DNA of 40,847 nt, from positions 1-40,847 of the IMG/VR virus record IMGVR_UViG_3300020179_000067; one strand, given 5' to 3'. Shown piece by piece: positions 16,419 to 23,641 of the stretch. The position numbers and the translations under genes are program-made. Origin of the DNA: a virus. Every line of letters begins with the position of its first letter. The stretch's first letter is position 1. The notes below the pieces were generated by a model. That model made no database searches, was not told the origin of the DNA, and saw only the letters and a list, made by a program, of their open reading frames with translations.

Positions 16419-16997
16419 TTAGCCCTCCACGTCTAGCGAGAACTCGGCACCGCAACTGGGGCAGCATACGTCTCTGAAATTTTTGGGGATTTCCAGAAAC
16501 CGGCCCGTCAATTTTTCCTCCGTATCCGCAATATCCTTAGGCCCAACCAGTTTGTTGCCGGCTTCGGGTGTCAGCTCGGGCTGGAAGGTTTGCCTCGCTG
16601 CCGACTCATTCAAGCCTGCCAGCATTTCCGCCAGCGCCGCGCTCCTGACATGCAGCGAGCCAATCAACTCGGTCAATAGCTTTCCGTCGGTTTTTGCCAT
16701 GGCCGCGAGAGGGTCAAGAGTAACCAGTAACTTGTCCGCCTCAACTTCGTTTACATCCAGAACCAGCACGGGGACCAGAGCGTCCGGCGTGGAGCTGGCG
16801 CGCAAGTGGCCGTCGATTAGCTGAAGTCCTTTCGGCGTCTCGTATGCGATCAGGGCGTCCGCGAACCCGACCTCGGACAGAATACCCTCCAGGGCTTCTC
16901 GTTGTTGTCGGGAATGTTTGCGCCAGTTTTTTTTATTCGGCAACAAGGTTTTCGCCGGCACTCGGCGCAACTCTTTCACTCGGTCCCTAATGTTCAT
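16419..16997 (-). CDS. second ParB-like nuclease-fold protein with C-terminal Zn-binding motif
   Basis: ATG 16997 is preferred over an upstream ATG at 17024 because GGGAG lies 7 bases before it; the product has 192 residues. Residues 10-100 form a ParB-like domain: RRVPAKTLLPNKKNWRKHSR, EALEGILSEVGFADALIAYE and LIDGHLRA (60-67). The C-terminus has CCPSCGAEF (178-186), half of a zinc ribbon. Proteins of this type occur in many phages close to terminase or modification genes. It may bind CTP or ATP, or DNA. It is divergent from the IbrB-like ParB protein encoded 1.7 kb downstream, so the two are not a recent duplication. Confidence 0.72.
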   Translation of the reverse strand: MNIRDRVKELRRVPAKTLLPNKKNWRKHSRQQREALEGILSEVGFADALIAYETPKGLQLIDGHLRASSTPDALVPVLVLDVNEVEADKLLVTLDPLAAMAKTDGKLLTELIGSLHVRSAALAEMLAGLNESAARQTFQPELTPEAGNKLVGPKDIADTEEKLTGRFLEIPKNFRDVCCPSCGAEFSLDVEG

Positions 16998-17328
16998 TTT
17001 CGTTCTCCCATGCCGGTGTAACACCTCTTAGCTTATACGTTTCATGCCGATTGGATGGTGAGAAAGCGGATGACGCAATTACACGATCCTGAGCGTGAAA
17101 CGGCGACCGGTCGCGTCCCACTCGTTCGGATATCACCTGTATTTTCTCAAATGAGCCCGGTTCCGCTTGCGTTGCTCCCCGATCATCTTCGGGCCGATCC
17201 TGGTAAAACTCCGGCAAAATGATTAGGCAAAGCGTCTCCCACGCTGCAAGGTCCATGACGATGCTTGCGCTCGCTTCTTCAATGCGCTCCGCCACCTCGC
17301 GCACCAAAATGGTTGCGTTATGGTTCAC
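16987..17328 (-). CDS. unknown 113-residue protein
   Basis: The frame starts with GTG 17328, inside the end of the RusA gene, and ends 11 bases after the start of the ParB-like gene. The N-terminal half is helical (EVAERIEEASASIVMDLAAW). The C-terminal half is polar and includes a SNRHETYKLRGVTPAW segment. No family is recognised. Tight overlaps on both sides support it as a real operon member. Confidence 0.5.
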   Translation of the reverse strand: MNHNATILVREVAERIEEASASIVMDLAAWETLCLIILPEFYQDRPEDDRGATQAEPGSFEKIQVISERVGRDRSPFHAQDRVIASSAFSPSNRHETYKLRGVTPAWENENEH

Positions 17329-17737
17329 TCGCGCACCGCCTTACCGATACTCGCACATACGCCTTGTCCTTGGCGCTGGCAGGCGAGTAATACGATATCG
17401 AGACTCGTCGCACGACCTCGTAATTGTCGTCCATTATGACGCCGGAATGAACGAGGAAATCTATGATTGGCTTTGCAGCATTGTCTATGTCGCGCCCTTG
17501 TCTCCAGCCTTTTCCGCCATGAATGCTAATGCGAATAACCACCGAACCTAAAATAGCTCCAGCCTGGCCGCAGAGCAAATGCGACGCGCGCAACCATGTT
17601 GAATACGCTCGACTGCGGAATACACCTCCTCCTCGACCGCGTTGCCAAATGCGGTTCACGGAGGGAGGGGGGCCGAGGGTAAGTAATACCCTGCCCTGGC
17701 GAGATTCGGAGCTGTCCGCATGGCTAGGTTCCGCCAT
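17318..17737 (-). CDS. rusA: RusA-like Holliday junction resolvase
   Basis: The product has 139 residues. PPPSVNRIW (23-31) is the RusA opening motif. DIDNAAKPIIDFLVHSG (83-99) followed by IMDDNYEV (101-108) gives the catalytic acids Asp83, Asp85 and Asp103/104, equivalent to the three essential Asp residues of E. coli RusA. It cuts four-way DNA junctions and in phages resolves recombination intermediates before packaging. This fits with the RecA-like ATPase and SSB-like protein encoded upstream and the terminase downstream. The length is normal for the family. Confidence 0.9.
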   Translation of the reverse strand: MAEPSHADSSESRQGRVLLTLGPPPSVNRIWQRGRGGGVFRSRAYSTWLRASHLLCGQAGAILGSVVIRISIHGGKGWRQGRDIDNAAKPIIDFLVHSGVIMDDNYEVVRRVSISYYSPASAKDKAYVRVSVRRCASEP

Positions 17738-17755
17738 GCCAGCATGATTGCTGAA

Positions 17756-18193
17756 TCAAATCCAGACCGCAAGCGCAAACTGATGATAGGTCGCGCCCAA
17801 CCGGTCCACGTCCCGCCAGGAGGTAATAAACTTCGTTTTGCTTGTGGCTATCGGGCCCTCCGCCGGGCATTGCAGCCGAATACGTCCGCAGTCAATTCCG
17901 CTGACGACCACGTAATGGCCGACCCCTTCCCGAGTGATTAGGCAAATTACGGGGCGTCGCAATTGCGTCTGGTATTGAAGGTCGTCTAGCGTCATTTCTC
18001 CCGCAATCACTCCGAACCCGCAAAACCGCAACGTAGACTCGATTGCGCGCGGATCGGTTCCGTCAATTAGGCTGGTGCCTAGCCTCGCGGTAAGCTCGGG
18101 CGTCCAGCGGCGACGGTACAGCTTGGCAACGGTACGGCAGGCCGCAAGCCCGCAATCGTGGCTGCCTTCCTGGCGTATATCAGGCAACTTCAT
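17756..18193 (-). CDS. C39-like cysteine peptidase domain protein
   Basis: The product has 145 residues. Gln8 and Cys14 in RQEGSHDCGLAACR, and His93 in GVGHYVVVSGID, form the C39-type (bacteriocin-processing) papain-fold arrangement. The third catalytic position, usually Asp in a 'D-P' pair after a strand, reads QCP here (Cys110), so activity may be altered or another acid may substitute. No transmembrane segment or ABC transporter is attached; it is a free-standing domain. It sits between a sigma-like factor operon and RusA. Possible roles are processing of a phage protein or a host-directed protease. Confidence 0.72.
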   Translation of the reverse strand: MKLPDIRQEGSHDCGLAACRTVAKLYRRRWTPELTARLGTSLIDGTDPRAIESTLRFCGFGVIAGEMTLDDLQYQTQLRRPVICLITREGVGHYVVVSGIDCGRIRLQCPAEGPIATSKTKFITSWRDVDRLGATYHQFALAVWI

Positions 18194-18512
18194 CGGCGCT
18201 GCCCTCGCCGGAATCTAATCGCTTGTATTCCTTGATCGACCACGAAATCAGGCGCCGCGCCTGCCGCAAATCAACAATTGCCTCCGCCGGCCGGTCCCAT
18301 GTGCGAGACAGTATTTCTATTGCTTGCTGCTGCACGCGCTCCACTGTGTAAATATATCGCAAGTGCGCTAGGTCCTGTAAAATTACGATCCCATCGCTGA
18401 CAGTCAGCGCTTCCCCCCGTTGTAAAATCTCGCCCAATTTTCGTATGTGCTCGCATGTCGCAACTCCCGCCGCTGTTCGATCAATGAACTTCGGCAAATC
18501 GTCTAGTGACAT
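18180..18512 (-). CDS. unknown helical protein next to the sigma-like gene
   Basis: The frame is open to 18635, but ATG 18512 has TGGAG 7 bases upstream, and the extension overlaps the sigma-like gene. The 110-residue product MSLDDLPKFIDR... is helical with EHIRKLGEILQRGEALTVSD and VERVQQQAIEILSRTWD. The end is acidic. No family is recognised. Its stop overlaps the start of the C39-like gene by 14 bases. Confidence 0.55.
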   Translation of the reverse strand: MSLDDLPKFIDRTAAGVATCEHIRKLGEILQRGEALTVSDGIVILQDLAHLRYIYTVERVQQQAIEILSRTWDRPAEAIVDLRQARRLISWSIKEYKRLDSGEGSADEVA

Positions 18513-18541
18513 GGCGCAACTCCAGCAGGACGTTTTTTCGA

Positions 18542-19096
18542 TTATAGCGAATGGCCGTTTGCCTTCGGTCCGTGCCCTGTTCCCCACAGGCGCCGGTGCA
18601 ACCTGGCTAGTGCCCGCTTTCGCAAATGGTTCCATCGCTGACGAGAAAACCCTTTTATCTTTGCAAACTGACCCTCTCGCTCCCCGCTCATAATGTTTTG
18701 CAAAACTTCCCGATCTGACGGAATCATTTTGGATATTGCCTCAGCAACATCTAAGCGCATATCCATCGCTTCTGCGGACTCCACGCGGTAATCAATCGGC
18801 TCGCTGCTGTACTCGTTACCATTGTCACGAATACGGTGAATAGATTTCGTGGCATGCGCGGAGCGCTTGAGCGCCGACCGAAAGGATTTTTTCTGCGCTG
18901 CAAACCGGAACGCAATCACATAAACCCACGTGGTAAACTTCCCTTTACTCGGGTTGTAACTGGAAATGCGGCTCCAGACCCGCAGCATCATTTCACTCGT
19001 CCAGTCCTCCAGCTCCATCCAGCGCGGGCAAGATAGGTAAGCGGCTCGGGCAATTGCCCGTTTGTTCTCAAGAAACAGGGATGTGTAATCACTCAT
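18542..19096 (-). CDS. sigma-70 family (ECF-like) RNA polymerase sigma factor
   Basis: The product has 184 residues from ATG 19096 (an in-frame GTG lies 3 bases earlier). Region 2: LEDWTSEMMLRVWSRISSYN, then GKFTTWVYVIAFRFAAQKK, matches the 'D..Qe..lr.w.....f.p..g.f.tWl..ia.n...d' pattern for core binding and -10 recognition. Region 4: IPSDREVLQNIMSGEREGQF and FSRQRWNHLRKRALARLHRR forms the -35 helix-turn-helix. The ribosome-binding site is weak. Sigma-like proteins in phages can redirect host polymerase to late promoters; no late promoter was recognised in this window. Confidence 0.72.
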   Translation of the reverse strand: MSDYTSLFLENKRAIARAAYLSCPRWMELEDWTSEMMLRVWSRISSYNPSKGKFTTWVYVIAFRFAAQKKSFRSALKRSAHATKSIHRIRDNGNEYSSEPIDYRVESAEAMDMRLDVAEAISKMIPSDREVLQNIMSGEREGQFAKIKGFSRQRWNHLRKRALARLHRRLWGTGHGPKANGHSL

Positions 19097-19104
19097 CACT
19101 CTAG

Positions 19105-19203
19105 TTACAGCCTTTTCCTGAAAAGTAAAAAGTACATTATGCCTATGAAAACCATTTCAGCCGCAACCATTAACCCTATGAAAAAAATGGTAAACCAATT
19201 CAT
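19105..19203 (-). CDS. tiny single-span membrane protein (32 residues)
   Basis: A 33-codon frame fills the gap between the primase stop (19216) and the sigma-like start. ATG 19203 is preceded by AAGGGCGGG. The peptide starts MNWFTIFFIGLMVAAEM and ends YFLLFRKRL. It is one long hydrophobic helix with a positively charged C-terminal tail, an N-out/C-in topology by the positive-inside rule. No homologue is recognised. Tight fit, ribosome-binding site and membrane character support it. It might be a holin-like, inhibitor or superinfection protein. Confidence 0.5.
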   Translation of the reverse strand: MNWFTIFFIGLMVAAEMVFIGIMYFLLFRKRL

Positions 19204-19215
19204 GCCCGCCCTTGG

Positions 19216-21303
19216 TCAGTCCGTCGAACTCGGCCTCCACCACAGCCTGCCATCCACTTCGTATTCCACCACCTGGAGGCCATCCTTGGCCCTGTATAGC
19301 CGACTCGCGCCGATGCCATCAGCCTGTGCATCGCGCCGCGTTTGCGCCACCATCTTCGCGCCCGTGGCGAGGTATTCGCGCATCCACTCCATGTCGGCAT
19401 CCAAGTGGCTTGGCCTACCGACCGCCCTAGCGGGCGCAACTTCGTCTGCGCCGGTCGGCGGGTCGTGATCGTATGTGTTTCCTGCTGATCCCATAGTGAC
19501 GCCGAGAGCCGGCGGCTTTTGGCTGTTGGTTTTTTCCACCCACACCCGGCGCCGGTCCTCTTGCGTTTGGTCGGGGGAGTCTAATTTAATCACCTGGCGC
19601 ACTGCGCCCACGATGCGGGCCCCCAACACCTGGCCTCCCCTATTCAAATGAGTAACCAGAATGATGCTAGTGTTATTCCTGGTTGCAATCTCGGCAAGCG
19701 GCTTGAAAAAGGCTTTTGCTTCCTCCGGCCGCCCTTGGTTTCGATCCGTAGCATTTCCCGCCGTATCGACAAAAACAAGAGCCGGCTGCACTCGGCGAAT
19801 GCGCCTCTCAAATTCCGCCAGGTCCTCGATGCTGTCCAGGTTTGTTCCGACGTATGGGTTGCTCCTCCGGCCATTGAGAACGATTGCTTCGGCTGGAAAG
19901 CCGAACGCACCCGGCAACGTGCCCAGCTCAGCCCACTGGCTGTCCGCCGCAATCCAGAGGACGCGGCTTCGGGGAGGCAGGGTAGGCGGTGCGCCATCGG
20001 GCCACGGCTCGGCGTGCCATACACGCCTGGTCAGGTCAGCGCATAGCCGGGTTTTCCCGATACCCGGATCGCTTGCAAGGCATGTAAGCGTCCCGCGCTG
20101 AATCCATCCAGGCCATGTCCATTGCACCGTTGCCTGCAATCGAATCAGGTCGTCGGCGGTGGCATCCGGGTCGTCCTCCGGCGCTTGTGACTCCGGTGCC
20201 GAGTCCGGGCCGGTGTACACAGGCCGCGCGTCGTAACGCGGCGCCCTTCCATCCGGCCGTGCGGGCCGATCATCACGCAATAGGTGCCCACGGTTGACGG
20301 CGTTTTTTACGGCAGAATCTACTTTGTGCTGCAGCTCTCGATCGGTCCATGGTGGCTGGCAGGTCGCATTCCACTCCCGAATAAGTGACAGCGCCGCATC
20401 GCGGTCCAGCGAAAAACCTTCCACCAGTGTCATCGCAACGTGGTAAGTGCGCCCGTGCCCATCTTGCCCGCTGATTGCGCCAGGGATCTTTGCCAGGTAT
20501 GCGCGGGCCCTCTCTGATACGCCGGTCGGTGGGCGTTGGCTCTCCAGCGCTGCAAATGATTGCTGCTGTCTGTCCCACGCGCTTAGCAAAATGGGTATTG
20601 CCGCCGTGTTCTTCTGCCGGTCCTGATCCGTAATCTCACGCAACGGGCTCGCGATGAACGCGACGCGGTGCGGCCTCTCGCCGGTGCTCGGGCCTTTGCG
20701 GGCTCGCGTTCCGTAAAGTTTCCAAATTCGGCCCGCATTAAATGTTTTTGCGTCCACCTTCGCTTTGTCCGTGCTGCAACGCGCATCCAGTCCAATGAGT
20801 ATTTGACGGAATCTCTCTTTGCTCTCGTCGTCGTTCAAGCAATCGACCGGATACGACAGGTGCCAGCCGTTTCCGGAGCTGCCGATGATTGGTTCCGAAA
20901 ATCCGGCTGCGGTCATTGCTGTTTGCACCTGAGTCGCAACCGCCCAGGCGCTTTTGCGCTCCTCGTCGGTGCTGTTTACGCCAGCCGGCCGAACCGGGTC
21001 AACGTCTACCAATAACCAGCGGCGGGCAATAATATCCGCATCCGTGGTGCACCGGCCCGACGGTCCGATCTGATTAGGGCGCCGGCTGAGCAAATTGGCG
21101 GCGACCGGATTGGGTGTGAAGTAAATGCCACGGCATACTGCCGTCCTCTCTAGCTCCACGGCGGCGCGGGCCATGCTCTCCAGGTGCATGTGGTCGAACC
21201 AGCCGGAGTATCCCCCTTCTTCGCCGAACGCTCGCAGCTCCGAGACCTGCCCTGGCTGAATGAAACATCTCAAGTATTCCAAAATGGTCGCGTATTCGCT
21301 CAT
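19216..21303 (-). CDS. bifunctional primase-helicase (AEP prim-pol + RepA-like ATPase)
   Basis: The start at ATG 21303 (GAGG just upstream) gives 695 residues; an in-frame ATG 48 bases earlier lacks a site. Residues about 60-225 are an archaeo-eukaryotic primase-like domain: RWLLVDVDP (Asp100, Asp102), GSSGNGWHLSYP (His148) and AKTFNAGRIWKLYGT. Residues about 265-340 resemble the PriCT helper domain (DGHGRTYHVAMTLVEGF, WTDRELQHKVDSA). Residues about 395-600 are a RecA/RepA-type ATPase: Walker A DPGIGKT (412-418) and Walker B PALVFVDT, then THLNRGG. The C-terminus looks like a winged helix. It would prime and unwind DNA at the phage origin. Confidence 0.9.
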   Translation of the reverse strand: MSEYATILEYLRCFIQPGQVSELRAFGEEGGYSGWFDHMHLESMARAAVELERTAVCRGIYFTPNPVAANLLSRRPNQIGPSGRCTTDADIIARRWLLVDVDPVRPAGVNSTDEERKSAWAVATQVQTAMTAAGFSEPIIGSSGNGWHLSYPVDCLNDDESKERFRQILIGLDARCSTDKAKVDAKTFNAGRIWKLYGTRARKGPSTGERPHRVAFIASPLREITDQDRQKNTAAIPILLSAWDRQQQSFAALESQRPPTGVSERARAYLAKIPGAISGQDGHGRTYHVAMTLVEGFSLDRDAALSLIREWNATCQPPWTDRELQHKVDSAVKNAVNRGHLLRDDRPARPDGRAPRYDARPVYTGPDSAPESQAPEDDPDATADDLIRLQATVQWTWPGWIQRGTLTCLASDPGIGKTRLCADLTRRVWHAEPWPDGAPPTLPPRSRVLWIAADSQWAELGTLPGAFGFPAEAIVLNGRRSNPYVGTNLDSIEDLAEFERRIRRVQPALVFVDTAGNATDRNQGRPEEAKAFFKPLAEIATRNNTSIILVTHLNRGGQVLGARIVGAVRQVIKLDSPDQTQEDRRRVWVEKTNSQKPPALGVTMGSAGNTYDHDPPTGADEVAPARAVGRPSHLDADMEWMREYLATGAKMVAQTRRDAQADGIGASRLYRAKDGLQVVEYEVDGRLWWRPSSTD

Positions 21304-21376
21304 TTCCTCAGCTCCGCATCCGTGCAAATAAGAAACGCCCCGCCGGCGCACTTCGCCGGCAGGGCTTTATATCAGG

Positions 21377-21859
21377 TCAAAATGGAAGGTCATTTTCAAT
21401 CGGTTGCTCAGGCATCGGCGACGCTCCACTCACTCGCGTTTTGATTCGCAAATTGTGGTAAACCTTTCCGTTACCTTTATCTGTCGTCACCTTGGCGGCG
21501 CTGAATGTAATCCCTGCCAGGCCCGGCAAGGACTCGCGCATCATTTTGCTAAATGGCTTCCCATTGCCCACCGTCCAGGTGCTCGTAGGCAACCCCAGCA
21601 AAGCCAGGTCGGCACCCAGGATGTTTACTGATACTTGGGAGCGAAAGAAATTGACGCTTTCAACGACGGAGCCCACCATGCTCGGTCCTTGGACGACCCT
21701 ATACATCCACCGCAAAATATCCTCCCCGGTGCGCTCGGTTTTTACGAGTGCGGCCGATTGCACCGTGAGTACGTAAACCCCATCCTCCAGGCTTTCCAAC
21801 GTGAGCGGCTTCCCCGCGTCTGATGGGTTGTATTCCTTGTCAAACTGGTCAAGACTCAT
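21377..21859 (-). CDS. single-stranded DNA-binding protein-like (DUF669-type)
   Basis: The product has 160 residues. It opens with a DQFDKEYNPSDAGKPL segment and LEDGVYVLTVQSAAL, then strands around WMYRVVQGPSMVGSVVESVN. This pattern is shared by DUF669-like OB-fold proteins in phage replication modules. The C-terminus PIENDLPF is the acidic, aromatic tip used by bacterial SSBs to dock partner proteins. It has a strong ribosome-binding site (AGGAGG, 7 bases before ATG 21859). It sits between the Gp157-like gene and the primase-helicase, so DNA protection during recombination and replication is likely. Confidence 0.78.
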   Translation of the reverse strand: MSLDQFDKEYNPSDAGKPLTLESLEDGVYVLTVQSAALVKTERTGEDILRWMYRVVQGPSMVGSVVESVNFFRSQVSVNILGADLALLGLPTSTWTVGNGKPFSKMMRESLPGLAGITFSAAKVTTDKGNGKVYHNLRIKTRVSGASPMPEQPIENDLPF

Positions 21860-21870
21860 TTGCGCGCCTC

Positions 21871-22380
21871 CTACTTGATGATGAGAACCTGAGACCTCGG
21901 GAGTAAACTGGCGAACGGCAAACTCTCTCCCGATTCCAGAGCTTTCCGTATTTTTTCCATGTCAGCCTCTTTGCTGGCAGGGATGATCTTCGTGAACTCG
22001 TCTGGCATCGGCTCAAAGGGATCGACGACAACCCGTTGCTTTCCGCCGGCGTTTTGCAACCGGACCTTGTAGCGGGTCGTTTCCATTCGCGCAATGCCTA
22101 GCCTTCCAAACACTTCTCTCAAGACGGCCCGCATGCGCTCGGCTTTGCGAGAGTCGTACGCGGCAAGCTCAGCGACCCGTTTTGCCTCGGCCTTTCGCGC
22201 TTCCGCAAGCGCTTCAAACTCCCCAATAACTGAGCAGTAATTCTCAACCTTTCCTTCCAGCTCACCCTCTTTTGCGGTAAGCCAGTCCGCGAGCGCAGGG
22301 TCAATCTCCCCGTCGGCCTCCATCTCTAGGACGTGCCGCAAGTGCAACAACTCGTCCTGCAAATCAAATATGCTCGGCAT
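21871..22380 (-). CDS. Gp157-like protein of siphovirus recombination modules
   Basis: The product has 169 residues. An N-terminal helix (DLQDELLHLRHVLEMEADGE) and a long coiled coil at about 45-95 (GEFEALAEARKAEAKRVAEL, AERMRAVLREVF) are followed by GIARMETTRYKVRLQNAGGK and a small strand-helix end. This order (long helix, 'R...l...m...g......t...tv.l......v.v.d...vP..f') defines the siphovirus Gp157 family, always found beside SSB and recombinase genes. Exact activity is unknown. The start overlaps the upstream stop (TAATG). Confidence 0.82.
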   Translation of the reverse strand: MPSIFDLQDELLHLRHVLEMEADGEIDPALADWLTAKEGELEGKVENYCSVIGEFEALAEARKAEAKRVAELAAYDSRKAERMRAVLREVFGRLGIARMETTRYKVRLQNAGGKQRVVVDPFEPMPDEFTKIIPASKEADMEKIRKALESGESLPFASLLPRSQVLIIK

Positions 22381-23309
22381 TACTCCGCCCCTCCCTTCGC
22401 GTCCAGTATGCTTCGCAGATGAGCAATAACCTCGGCGGCTTGCTCCTGTCTCAGCTGGCTTGACGACTCCACCTTATACTTCTCCCTCACTTCCTCCCAA
22501 TATGATGAACGCATGCCCGCCGCCGAATACAACTGGCGCATCAGGCTTAGTTGCCCCGGAAGGACAAGCCCACCAGGCGTGGTGGAAGGCGCAAAGGCGG
22601 ACGCGGGTTGCGCCTGTTCGGTTCCCGCCTCCAGCCACTCGCGCAACTGAGACGCAAGCTCGCCACCAGGCTTGGGAATGACCGCATCCGACAGAGCGGG
22701 AATGCGGCTTTTGGTAATGACCAGTTTGTGGTCGTGGTCGATATCGCCGACGATATCAAACTCGTATTCCATTCCATCGCGCTGCACCGGCTGCAACCCG
22801 ACCTTCCGTATGACAGTTTTGCCCCGCTCGTCGCGGTCCTGGACGTACTCCGTTTTGCTCCGCATCGTGCAAATGACGTGGCAAGGGGAAGTGATGATTG
22901 CCTCCACCATGGCGTTGTGTTGGGGGGTAACCTCCCTCCACGCACCAAACGAGTTGCCGGATTTACTGCGAGCGGCGGCCCTGTCCACCAGCTCTAATGC
23001 ACCATCTTTGCCCATCCATGCGTGGGATAGGCTGTCAATCACGACAACCTCGTAACCAGCAGCAGCGGCGGCTTTCAACGCTTCCACGTAACGCTCCGGG
23101 CTGTAACTGGACAACTCCAGAACGTCGAACCCGAACAGGTCGGCGTATTTGGATGCGCTCCCGTGCTCGGTGTCGATGACCGCGACCCGTTGCCCCAGCC
23201 CGGCGGCAATCGCCAGCGCGGTGTAAGTTTTCCCTGATCCGCTCGGACCGATCAGGGCAAACCGGAGCTTTGCCCGGCTTTTTACTGCCCTTCTGAACAC
23301 TGCTGTCAT
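22380..23309 (-). CDS. RecA-like ATPase, Sak4-type single-strand annealing/recombination protein
   Basis: ATG 23309 is chosen because GGGAGGA precedes it by about 7 bases; an upstream ATG (23336) lies in the CsrA-like gene. The product has 309 residues: Walker A GPSGSGKT (21-28), IDTEHGSASKYADLF (adenine-side strand), Walker B YEVVVIDSLSHAW (86-98) and VICTMRSKTEY. This is the AAA_24/Sak4-like phage nucleotide-binding family, seen with SSB genes and acting in annealing. The C-terminal 70 residues form a separate helical region (LVLPGQLSLMRQLYSAAGM). Neighbouring Gp157-like and SSB-like genes complete a recombination module. Confidence 0.85.
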   Translation of the reverse strand: MTAVFRRAVKSRAKLRFALIGPSGSGKTYTALAIAAGLGQRVAVIDTEHGSASKYADLFGFDVLELSSYSPERYVEALKAAAAAGYEVVVIDSLSHAWMGKDGALELVDRAAARSKSGNSFGAWREVTPQHNAMVEAIITSPCHVICTMRSKTEYVQDRDERGKTVIRKVGLQPVQRDGMEYEFDIVGDIDHDHKLVITKSRIPALSDAVIPKPGGELASQLREWLEAGTEQAQPASAFAPSTTPGGLVLPGQLSLMRQLYSAAGMRSSYWEEVREKYKVESSSQLRQEQAAEVIAHLRSILDAKGGAE

Positions 23310-23512
23310 TTTCCATCCTCCCTGGGTGTAGTCCACCTAAGCTCCGCTCTCTGTATCTTGATCTTGGGCCCCGCTAAAATCCGTAACTGAGCCCGCCCAC
23401 CGCTCGCCGCTTCGACAACAATTACGACCTCGTTTTCTCCCTCGCCGATGATGATTTCCTCGCCGGCCGAGCGGGTGAGCCACAGCCCGCCCGCCTGAGA
23501 CGCGTATCCCAT
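23306..23512 (-). CDS. CsrA-like post-transcriptional regulator
   Basis: The product has 68 residues. LWLTRSAGEEIIIGEGENEV (10-29), VIVVEAASGG and AQLRILAGPKIKIQRAEL (41-58) follow the CsrA order LxLTRKxGExIxIGDxI..RLGIxAPxxVxIxRxEL. The RNA-contact positions Leu-Thr-Arg near the start and Arg55 before Ala-Glu-Leu are kept. It carries a 9-residue N-terminal extension. The ribosome-binding site AAGGAG lies 6 bases before ATG 23512. CsrA dimers bind GGA motifs in mRNA leaders; the small-gene block encoded upstream has GGA-rich leaders, making a self-contained circuit plausible. The stop overlaps the ATPase start (ATGA). Confidence 0.83.
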   Translation of the reverse strand: MGYASQAGGLWLTRSAGEEIIIGEGENEVVIVVEAASGGRAQLRILAGPKIKIQRAELRWTTPREDGK

Positions 23513-23521
23513 GATTTCTCC

Positions 23522-23641
23522 TTACTTGATGATTGTGACCGTGATTGTTCCAGGGCCGTGCGTGTAATGCCCCTGGACCTGTATAGTCGTCGCGGAGCAA
23601 CCGGCCAGCAGGCCAGCGCCCAAAATCAATAACGCTCGCAT
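23522..23641 (-). CDS. 39-residue lipoprotein
   Basis: The frame is open to 23737, but the true start is ATG 23641. It overlaps the preceding stop (TGATG) and sits directly behind GGGGGAGG. The peptide MRALLILGAGLLAGCSA is a lipoprotein signal with the lipobox LAGC, lipidated at Cys15. The mature part is only 25 residues and ends in ITVTIIK. Tiny phage lipoproteins may block superinfection by occupying a receptor, or act as outer-membrane spanins. No spanin partner was found nearby. Confidence 0.65.
   Translation of the reverse strand: MRALLILGAGLLAGCSATTIQVQGHYTHGPGTITVTIIK

Noticed and set aside
18513-18635. Upstream extension of the 18180 gene to 18635
   Set aside because: The extension overlaps the sigma-like gene and has no ribosome-binding site, whereas ATG 18512 has TGGAG at good spacing.
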